Shown here piece after piece: positions 54,841-64,000 of a stretch of 64,000 bases of DNA. Each line of letters starts with the position of its first letter. Within the stretch, counting starts at the first letter, position 1. The stretch covers positions 124,001 to 188,000 of the forward strand of contig JALMLS010000075.1 of assembly GCA_038496445.1 (NCBI GenBank), given 5' to 3'. The notes beneath the pieces were generated by a model. That model was not told the DNA's origin, searched no databases, and was given only the letters and a program-made list of their open reading frames with translations. Origin of the DNA: Trichosphaerium sp. ATCC 40318. Its lineage: Eukaryota > Discosea > Flabellinia > Trichosidae. The position numbers were made by a program, and so were the translations under genes.

Positions 54841-56863
54841 TTATTCTTCTACCGTTAGTTCAACGATACTATCATCGCTGTTATGATCAATTTCGCCGTT
54901 AGCTGCTTTGTATTCCACTATTTCGCCTTTGTAAGGTAGCTTACGCGCTCTTTTTCTGATATAGTACAAAGACGTATGCACTATTGCGAAAAGAAACAAG
55001 TACGCTGCATAGAAATAGCAGCAATATCGAAATAGATTTTTGAACCCAACTTTTTCGGATATGACACCACCAAGTAGGCTTCCTGTTCCGGAACCCACAC
55101 CCCAATAAATACCACTAACTATTCCCTATGTTTAGTTGATAAATACTCCGTTTTGGAAATCAGGAAAGCGACGAAGCCAAAAAACTGCGCGAAGAATTGT
55201 TTTGTTTGATTTGAAAATACGTACCACCATAGTAGTTTCCATACTCTTAGGTGCTATGCTCTTAGCGTATGTTACAGTGGCGTCCCAACCAGAAGCATAA
55301 GTGATACCTAAAGAGATACGTTGAGTAACAATGTCAAACTGTTGGGGCGAACGGTTGGTTTATAAAAAACCCCTTTGTAGTTTGTTAACATCCAAGTTTC
55401 TTCGGCGTACCATGAAGAAGCTCAATGGGCAGTATCACCCATGGGTTATGCAAAAAACTGTACCAAAGAAACCGAACAACAAAGCAAAAAATAGATAAAC
55501 CCAAAACTCCATTAATTCCCAAACGCTTTGTCATAGTTGCTAAATGTAGAACATAAGTTATAAAACATAGGAAGTGTTCGCTTCAGCAATAGTGAAATGC
55601 AGGGGAAACAGTAACGTACAAGCATAAACAAACACGACTACTTCTGAGACACAAGTAACAGTAAGACTTAATCCCATAAGTAAAACAGGTCCGTCAAGTT
55701 CTTGAAGCCATAGAAATAAATAGCTACCAATCACTCCCTAATAAACTAAGTAAGTTCTTAAATGAGCATTATATTCCCTATTTGTACATATGCTGATCCC
55801 ATAAAGAAGGCTGTTATAAAGAACAGTATAACATCAATTTTTGTTAAAACTTTAAAGAGATCACTGAACATTTTCTTGTTTTTTGATTCTTTCATGATTG
55901 GTAGAAAGTATACAAGACAAAAAGTAGCTGCTTGCATAACAGATTGTGCCCAAAAAGGAATAGCATTGATTTTTAAATAAGTTACACCAGCACCAACAAC
56001 TAAAAAAGTTACGAATCATTTCAGTTTCTACGGTTTTTTGTAATTACCTGGTGCAGCAATACCCCACCCTACAGCTCCCCAAAGTCGTTGTTTCCCGTAT
56101 CCATCAGTGCTTCCACTACCCAATATTTTTAGTGTAGTTGAATCGAGCATAGTTCCAAGAGGAGAAGTCATGAATTCGGATGCAACAACCTGAAAAAAAA
56201 ACAATTGAGAAAAACTATCGTTTAGAGCTTTTCTGTGTAAAAAATCACGTACGATTGCCAATATAGCGTAAAAAGATCTTGGCATGTAGTATATAGATAT
56301 ACGCATCAAACTTGAAACCACAATAGCACCTTTTGGAAATAAAATGTGTCACGTGATTGTTTTCATCAACAAAAAAATAAAATGAGAGATATTACCCATA
56401 AAGATGAACTTATGTTTTTGTAGCTTGTCAGCAATAAAACCGAAAGTTGGTGGTCCCTTTTGAGAAAATTAGCATGTTTTTGACGAGTTTTTGTTTAAAG
56501 AGTCGTCATTTCTGAATAACAAGCGTAAAAACGTGTTCAAAGGCACTCAGCTTCACAGAATAGCGCCAGAACTGAGAATTACGCTTGTTGTGGCAAGTTC
56601 AGTTTAAATCGAACGAATACGTACTATAAATCTCATGGCGCTCACGCCAGCTAATATTATGCCTATTTCATGTCCTTTTAAGCCAATATTCCCCAAAAAC
56701 AATGGTAGCAATGGAGCGTAGCTAGCAAAGCCCGCAAACATAGTCTAGTAAGTAAATTAGCGCGTATTAAATGCTTTTGGTCAATAGAGAGCCATACAAG
56801 ATATGTAACAGCATTTATAGTTAGCAACGTGCTCTGTGATCGTATGGGTTGCTCTTCTGTCAT
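54841..56863 (-). CDS. MFS transporter, MFSD6/LacY-like
   Basis: Starts MTEEQPIRSQSTLLTINAVT; the first intron follows. Helices then run SYAPLLPLFLGNIGLKGHEI, FGFIADKLQKHKFIFM (the loop 2-3 MFS motif), YGKQRLWGAVGWGIAAP (typical for MFSD6-like proteins), a second half with VILFFITAFFMG and YLFLWLQELDGPVLLMGLSL, and GSLLGGVISEKVGFKNLF. The cytosolic tail is acidic (NSDDSIVELTVEE, TAA at 54841). About 12 helices. Substrate unknown. Frame is interrupted by eight or so introns. Confidence 0.75.
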
Positions 56864-57333
56864 TTCTGCCAGTGTTGCTGTACAGCTGCTCGATAGGCCT
56901 TTGCTATTCTTACTTTACCGCCACGGTAGTATGTTCGCGTATTAAAAGCTTCAATGAACAAATTTCAGCATAAGTTTCAACATCCACGTGCAAGCCTTAA
57001 GGAAAATCAATACACCTCATCAACTTACAATCACTTATTATGGTGCGTGATACGCTACATCTCTTTACCAGTGCAAAAGAGGTCATAAACAAAATGTTAA
57101 GACTTCAAACCAGCGCAGATTTGCCTTATTTGGTTGTTTCAAGCTTTTTGCAACATAATGACTTATGTCGTTCACATATACGGATAAATTTCTAGGTGCA
57201 CAAGCTTACATATAATCAATATTGCAGTGGCACTTGTATACCATTATTGCAGGAATAAGGCTTTGAGGAATGTACACATGACATTAATTTTTATTTTTGT
57301 TTCAAACTTGGATTGACTTCAACGAGTTTATGC
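56864..57333. other. intergenic, no gene seen
   Basis: Spacer between two minus-strand transporter genes. Confidence 0.45.
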
Positions 57334-59449
57334 TCAGTCTTCCTCTATCAATTCAGCTGTTGTTTTGTACACACCAAGGCCCATAAAAAATAGTGATGCT
57401 ATTATTAATAGTACTACTGGTAGTTTGTGATGATATGGACGTAAAAAGTACTTAAGATTTTCACGTGTTATAGGTCTATAAATAGTCAGTTGTCAAGTCT
57501 ACGTAGCAAACCACGTACAATCTCTCATTTTCCAATACCACTTGTTTACCCTGAACTGTTTCAGAATCATTACTGGAAACAATATCCTGGTATGGATCGT
57601 CACAAAAGAAAGGGAGTAATGCGTTTATGAAAAAAAAATTCTGTTTGATTAAAAAGTTGTTTCTGGTTTCTGCTGCAACGTACTCCATTAACATATAAAG
57701 GTTTTATCGCAGTCAGCCTCAAGTAAAACAGCGCTGGAAATATAAATACAATAAGCATACCTCCCTAGCGTTACAAGAGTAAGCTCATGTTGATACATAA
57801 ATGGAACATACTGTAGCAGCAGCGTAAGCAAATACAGTGTCTATGCCAGGAACAAAAATAGCAATCATGTATGTAAATGCAATGATACCAGCTGCTTCAA
57901 TGAATATCCTGATAGGTGGTGTAGGTTGTTTTGTAGGAAATAAAAGACGGTCTAAGGCGCTCCTTCAAAAAAAAAGTTAGTGAAAAAATCATTGTTCTAG
58001 AAATACGCAGTACCTTGACGCGTATGTAACAAGTGGATAGGAGAAAGCAATGATAATGGAGTATCCAAAAGATATAAAATCGAACAAAGTATCATTACCA
58101 GCAAAGTTAAGAAGGATGTTACCTAAAGAAACAAATAATTAACCAAGCCAATTACATGTAGGTGCTACTGAATGAAAACTAACAAAAGTCATTTTAATTA
58201 CTTTCAAGGTTATCGTAGAATGTTAGGTACGAGAACGCAGCCACAATAGTATACGTAGTAATACACGTGCCAATAGATATACAAATCTTCAAAAAAGAAA
58301 AATTAGTTCAATGAGTGAAGAACATAAATTTCTTCTCATTGTGATGATAACGTACTGATATGGTTATTGATTTTTGGGAGGTATCTTTCATACCATTCCA
58401 AATATGGAAAAGATTAGGATGGAACGTAAAAGAGAATAAAATTATAGGGAATGCTTTAAACAAGTTCAAGAAATCATTGCTAAGCTTGACTTGCTCGTTA
58501 TCGATGCCGCTTTTTGCTATCTCCTGAGACCCACGTAATACAACTCCAACCATCAAAAATAGTATACAAAGTATGGCAACCTAAATAGTATACTATAAGC
58601 ATGTTAACAGTAAAAACAAAGAAGGTACCAAGGAGATGTATCGCAAAGAATGTATATGTTGTAAATTACATAACGGAAATAGAATGACAACACAAATCAC
58701 AGCTTGAATTAACCTTAGCAGCGGTTAAGACTAACTAATTAACCTCACGTGTACCTCATATCTATGTACACATTGACCAGTTCCAATAACGCGCTCACAG
58801 TATCGCCTGAATGACATAAACACACAGCTTGTTTCAAATTCTATCAGATGATTTTTTTACCTAAAATGATGATATATCCCGTCTGAGCGCCCATTAGATA
58901 GAAAACAAGAGTAATATCCATCTAAAAATAACTATCAATTCACGTGACATTTTCGAAATAAAACACGTACCACTAAAGGTCCAAGCTTCTTTCCAAACGT
59001 AGAACAAGCCAAATCTCTGTAAGTTATGCCTAAAAACAATCCTGTTTAAGCTTTTTTGACAAATAAAGCGTAGAAAAATGTCATTTCATCTCACCTCCAT
59101 TTACAGGAGGGCTAGAACACGTGATAAGTAATCTTGCGCTGTAAATAACCAATAGAGCTTGTACAACAAACAAACACGTGCCAACCAAAACACCTAAGCT
59201 TTTGTAAGCGTCAATCGTAACAAAACGCGTATACATAGCTTTCAAGCAAGGACTTATCGCGTACTACTAACCTGATAACTTAAAAGTGTACGGAAGAGCT
59301 AAAATACCACCGCCAATGATCATATTTACCAAATTAAAGACAGCTGAAGGAATACCAGCTTTATCGCCGGTACGAATATTCTCAATTGGTGGGTTGGATT
59401 TTCCATTGAGTAAAGGGTTCGCTTCGCGATCAGAGCTGCTCTCTGACAT
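57334..59449 (-). CDS. amino-acid transporter, AAAP/SLC38-like
   Basis: Starts MSESSSDREANPLLNGKSNP (acidic, dileucine-like LL motif) and enters the family's first helix PSAVFNLVNMIIGGGILALP (hallmark IGGGILALPY). Other helices: SLGVLVGTCLFVVQALLVIY, YLMGAQTGYIIILG, NLFKAFPIILFSFTFHPNLF, IIIAFSYPLVTYASRALDRL and AAGIIAFTYMIAIFVPGI. It ends TTAELIEED-TGA at 57334. About 11 helices, matching SLC38 neutral amino-acid/proton or sodium symporters. More than ten exons. Confidence 0.85.
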
Positions 59450-59653
59450 GCTTACAGCGACCTACGAAAATTTGGAAACACTGAAATTTGGTGCTCTTAT
59501 TGACTTAACCAAACATGACTTATAGAGCTCTCAAACAATTTTAAACAACGTACAAGGATCACTATAACAAGTGCGAAGCGTGGCGAAAGTTTTCGCGAAA
59601 ATAGACGCCAGCAGAATAGAAAAAAAATCTATTTAAACAAATTGACATTTTTT

Positions 59654-61093
59654 TTACTCTTTCTTCTTCTTTTGATGTCTCCATTTGATTTCTAGGCGGA
59701 TCCAAGCATCTATGATATCAGGGAAAAACCAACGCAAGTTATACATTATCTTATGCATATTATGTGTTATAAGGAGTCTATCGTTTCTATCCATAGCGTC
59801 CAACATCAATAAAGCACAAGTCTACAAAAACAGTTATTAGTTAACTTTTTCGTTTGTTGTGTATTCGTACAGATGCTTCCATTCCTGAACTAAGGTTGAG
59901 AACTGTATCTGCAGTTTTGGCATCACCGCCTAAAGGATGTTTAGGATGCATTAAGAATAGTACAATGGATAGATTAGATTACCAATGCGTAGTCTGTTAA
60001 TTTCAGTTTTAACAGGACCTGGAGCAGCAATCAAGATTGGAATCGATATACCACCCGCGCCACTACTAGCCAATTCTGAACGCACACATTGAAATAATCC
60101 TACGTAAAATAAAATTATTCTAATGACCGAAAAAACGTTCCAAAAAAAAAATTGAGAAAAAACCAAAAGAACAAGTGATGTTTTTTCTAAACTTGTGTGA
60201 CACAATTCTCCTCTGTAGTCTCGCGTAACGTGATTTTATGCTTCTGTGTACATTATAAAAAATAAACGTACCATCTAGAGCGAACTTTGCAGCACTGTAA
60301 CCACAACGTGAAGGGATACCAATAACACCTATAAAAAATGTCAACAAAGAAATGTCTAGTAGATGATACTCACCCGCTCTTGATGATGTGATTATAATAT
60401 GAGGTTGTTTTGATTTCTTTATATGAGGTAAAGCGTAGTACAACGGATTAACAGATCCAAAGAAGTTCACGTCCATTAACTTTGTGAACAAGTCCAAGTT
60501 TGTGATATTATCAAAGTGTGAGTGCATTGATGATCTACAAGTTGTTTAGAATGTCTAATGATGCACGGTATGGCGTCTGGGGTAACCCGTTTTTACGTAC
60601 CCTGCGTTTAAGAAAAGAAAATCAATACCACCGAATTCTTTGACAGCCTCCTTGATGAGGTTTCTATTAAGTAGTAAGAATCACTGTACAATTGTTTTTG
60701 CGTACTCGCAGTCCTCACGGACGATAACATCAGTCTTAACTGCTATTGCTTTACCACCAACAGCCTCTACTTCTTTTACAGCCTACATTGATGCTCAATG
60801 AACGGTTCACAAGGAGGAACAAAATTAACTAACCTCATCCAGGTTTTCTTTTCTACGAGCGGCTAGTACGACGCTAAAGGTATTGTTAGCAACGATTTTT
60901 GACACGTAATTACTTACCTGGTTCCTCGTTTGGCTAGCTCGATCGCTAACGCTCTACCAATACCACTACTGGCACCAGTGATGACTGCCACACCTCCTGT
61001 CTTTTTCTTTGGTGGTATTAAGCGGTACAAGCCGTAAAGAACCAAAATGGTAACTACCGAGCCCACCAAAAATACGCAAATCTCAGCGATCAT
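59654..61093 (-). CDS. membrane-anchored short-chain dehydrogenase (KDSR/DHRS7-like)
   Basis: Starts MIAEICVFLVGSVVTILVLY, a single N-terminal anchor, then the Rossmann fold: GGVAVITGASSGIGRALAIE (TGxxxGIG cofactor motif), LVLAARRKENLDE, GKAIAVKTDV, FLFLNAG (NAG). The catalytic Ser is in IIITSSRAG and the YxxxK in CGYSAAKFALDG. A C-terminal domain reads IPILIAAPGPVKTEINR. It ends basic (RHQKKKKE-TAA at 59654). It fits 3-ketodihydrosphingosine reductase/DHRS7 enzymes of the ER. Substrate cannot be settled. About ten exons. Confidence 0.8.
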
Positions 61094-61314
61094 TAGATGT
61101 CGTTATCAAGAGGAAGCAAGATAATGGTAATCAAAGGCCCGATAAAAAGTCAATTCTGTACAACCCTGAAATAAAACTTCACAATAAAAAAACCGGTTTG
61201 TGCGTTTGCGGCCCTTGGCAATTCTACAAAACGGTTTTCCCACATTTTTGCAGAAACTTCAGAATTACTTAACTGGTGTCTTTGTTTCTATGTATTATAC
61301 AACTAGCAGAGAAT

Positions 61315-64000
61315 TTATTTTGGTAACAACAGTTGTGTACAAATTTCAGCCATTGGCGGCCTGTCTTCTGGTGTGAAGCTCCAACATGCTTTCATCAAGC
61401 TTCTATACTTTACAGGTGTACATTCTTCGTTAACAGGTGGTGTGGCACCTTTTTCTCGTATATCCAGTGCCAACTGTAACAAATCGTTTCTATCGCGCCA
61501 TGGTGGCTGTTCATGGAAAATTTCGAACTATCACGTGTTAATAAAAAACTTCAAATTATCTCTACGTACAAGTAAACAAGCAAAAGACCAAACATCTGAA
61601 CTCTTCGAGTACTCTCTTCTCATGTTTTCTGGTGCCATCCATCTATTTTAAAAAAGTAGTGTAAGTTAAAGCTCGATGAGTTTTGAAATAAAAAAGTAAG
61701 TTCGATGTACTTGATTGGTCCTGTTGTATTCCTTGTTGCTCCTTTTGATTGTTGTTCTTGAAGCGTTCGAGACATACCAAAATCGCTTATCTTGGGAACG
61801 TTACGTTCATCTAGTAGAACATTCCGTGCAGCAAGATCGCTTTAAAGACAATTATGTTAAAATATTATTATTTGAATAAAAAGAAAAAAGTTACCGGTGT
61901 ATGATACCCTCTTGGTGAAGATGGTGTAAACCTTTTGCTGTGCCTATAATGATACTTTTCTTCTCTTCTAAAGATAACGAAACATCACTCTCAAACAAAA
62001 GTGTATCCAGAGATCCACCTAAGCATTCAACTTTCAGGAACTATTATTTCAAAAAAACTCATACCTGCCATGAAGTCCATTACTACAAGGTATGACATTG
62101 TAGATTCGTTTTTACATACACCAAAAACCTGAATACGATATTAAATTAGTTGCGCAGAACTATAGAAGTTGTCTTGAGCGTACGCGAACTACGTTGTTAT
62201 GAGGTCTCATTTCTACCATTAGTTTTACTTCAGCAATAAACTCGTCTACTCCGCTAACATCAGAACAGAACTTGACAGCAACATCATTAAATCGCCAAGT
62301 GGCTTTCCGGACAATACCAAAACTACCTGGATCGAATAATTACAACTTTTGCTAACCAAGAAGAGACGCACCCGCTCCAAGCTTTTTGCCAAGTTGTAAC
62401 TCAGAATAATCTAAGAACCAGTTTTTCGCAACCAGTGTTGATAGTGCCATAGGTCTACTAGGTTCTCTGGTAATCCCTGGTTCTTGAATTGTACCTCCTG
62501 TTATGTGTGTTTCAACACGTGCATATTGATCATTGTCTAGATCTTCAGTGTGGGTTTCAACACTAGCTACTTTTCTTTCTTTAAGTTCTTCTGAGCTGCT
62601 ACTTTCTTTTGCGTCCATTGTTTTGTATCTAGACGAATCCTTCTTCTGTGGCATTGTATTTTTATTCTACACACTAAATTAGAGGAGTCAAAGTTACTTT
62701 GATAAAAATCATACGTGTTGCTTGAAGTACAGAAACAGTACTACTAAAAGAACGACCAACAAAATGAACACAAGCGCAATAACCAGTCCAATGATTATAT
62801 ACAAAGAGCTATTATTACTTGGGGTTTCTTCTTGTGCAGGCGATTGTGGAGAACTTGTTGAAGTAGGTTGTATTGTAGTCGCTATTGTTGGAGAATCCGC
62901 AGGTGGTGACTCACCTGGGTTTGCCGAAGCTTCTCCAGTATCTAATTTTGTTTAAGTCGTGCTTATGTTTTGTTGACACTTTCTGACGTACTATCGCACT
63001 CATTTAGCGTAACTCCTATGGCTAGGAATGTAGCTGCTCCATCAAATATTTCTTCGCACGTTGTTCTATAAAATTCGTCTATTGGTGGCTGCGTGACTAA
63101 GGCAGAATGTAAATTTAAGTGATATTTGTGTGTAGAGAAAAGTCTAAGTCTTTAGTTGTCTTACTGCCGTTTAGGTTGATTTGAAGAACGTAATCAGTTA
63201 TTTGACGTTTTAAAGCCCCAGTTCGAAAGATCACTCTTTCAAAGCTTGACTCTTGTTGGTCTGGAAATAATTTTGCTATCGCTGAAATAAGACTTGTAAC
63301 ATTTTCATCTGTAAATCCTGAAGTTGCTTCGAACGCTATGACAACTACAAATAAACATAAATACTAGCTTAAAGAAAAGTTGTAATCAAAGAAACAGTAT
63401 AATAAAGATGTAGGGAGCCACCAAAAAAGGTAACAATTAATCATAAAAGTATGATCATACTTGGAAAAGTTTCGCAGTCTGCCACAGCTGCAAGTGTCAA
63501 GTCATGATCTGTTTCAATGGTTAAGAAAGCTATTTCTTCAAGTTTGCTATTTGTGTCATCCACCACGTAGGAAGTGATCTGCGGTATAAATCAGTTCAAA
63601 ACGACTTAGCACAAATTCTCAATTAATTCTCAAAATAATTCCACTATTTCACGCACTGTCTTCTTGCTTGCGATATAAATGTAATCTACTGCGCTATGCT
63701 AAATTATCATGGTTATTTTGCATTCAATTATACAATATATGCTAACACTAACCGTCTCTGCAGTGATTGAAGTACAGTCTGTCAAGTCGGTAGAGAACGT
63801 TATGTTTTTTGTGATATCGCGTAAGAAATCACCATTGGGTCCTGTGAGGCAAACATATATACTTCCACCAGCTTTACAATTAACTAAATAAGTTCATAGC
63901 ATCGAACAAAGTTACGCACTTTGTACAACAGCTCTAATCTGCAGGCCCTCGTCAGTAAAGTCTGCGTCGGTTATTGTGTTATCAAAGTTCCCATCTTTGT
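61315..64000 (-). CDS. receptor tyrosine-kinase-like protein kinase (5' end beyond window)
   Basis: The ectodomain runs off the right edge: pieces such as CKAGGSIYVCLTGPNGDFLR, ENVTSLISAIAKLFPDQQES and LAIGVTLNECDSTSESV. A Ser/Thr/Pro stalk (SPPADSPTIATTIQPTSTSS), TM helix (SSLYIIIGLVIALVFILLVV) and a juxtamembrane region (MPQKKDSSRYKTMDAKESSS) follow. The kinase has LGAGSFGIVRKATWRFNDVA, VK, the HRDLAARNVLLDE catalytic loop, KISDFGMSR, and KWMAPENMRREYSKSSDVWS. It ends QLLLPK-TAA at 61315. HRDLAARN is Tyr-kinase/TKL style. It should signal from the surface. At least ten exons. Confidence 0.8.

Noticed and set aside
1-64000. CRISPR arrays, insertion sequences, bacterial operons
   Set aside because: No spaced direct repeats, transposase motifs, inverted terminal repeats or Shine-Dalgarno spacing were seen; the sequence is eukaryotic with spliceosomal introns.

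Overview
This window is nuclear DNA from a compact, intron-rich, AT-leaning unicellular eukaryote. Most genes are broken by short spliceosomal introns (about 40-150 nt) with GTACGT/GTAAGT/GTATGT donors, a CTAAC/CTGAC-like branch motif and a T-rich tract before AG. The reading frames therefore had to be joined by hand, and many exon borders below are inferred. TAA, TAG and TGA all end genes, so the genetic code looks standard. Gene content fits a heterotrophic, secretion-rich protist: acid-ceramidase-like hydrolase, GH43-like and GH81 glycosidases, expansin-like wall protein, Kazal proteins, purple acid phosphatase, tyrosine-kinase-like receptor kinase, cofilin, Arf. I cannot place the lineage (amoebozoan, stramenopile or unicellular opisthokont are all possible).

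Layout. 1-6 kb: a Cys-rich doubtful ORF, then two secreted hydrolases on the + strand. 6-13.1 kb: an unusual block with an intronless F-box/LRR protein, two F-box-like proteins carrying YwqK/MORN_2-type repeats, and between them a mucin-like secreted protein; a third copy of the F-box-like motif lies near 16.7 kb. The F-box/MORN and F-box/LRR architectures resemble gene families expanded in giant viruses of protists. 13.5-24 kb: housekeeping and regulatory genes (dual-specificity phosphatase, ankyrin protein, ADF/cofilin, RluA/RluD pseudouridine synthase, a DMAC1-like small membrane protein, a basic protein, a thioredoxin-TPR CnoX-like protein). 23.7-35.2 kb: purple acid phosphatase, CRAL-TRIO protein, Arf GTPase, an RGG/acidic protein and a CbbX-type AAA+ ATPase with a mitochondrial-type presequence. 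36.3-40.8 kb: a GH81 endo-beta-1,3-glucanase whose catalytic domain is interrupted by a six-helix cytochrome-b561-like membrane module; this is the most unusual gene here. 41-47 kb: two secreted Kazal-type proteins around an ankyrin-SET methyltransferase. 47.8-64 kb: a DEP-domain protein, an expansin-like type I membrane protein, an MFSD6-like transporter, an SLC38-type amino-acid transporter, a membrane-anchored SDR and a receptor kinase running off the right edge.

From about 36 kb to the right end every convincing gene is on the minus strand, with short spacers. Several secreted or surface genes share Pro/Thr/Ser-rich stalks (mucin-like protein, expansin-like protein, receptor kinase), which suggests a common surface-protein style. 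Hydrolases, expansin-like protein and glucanase together suggest feeding on, or remodelling of, walled material.
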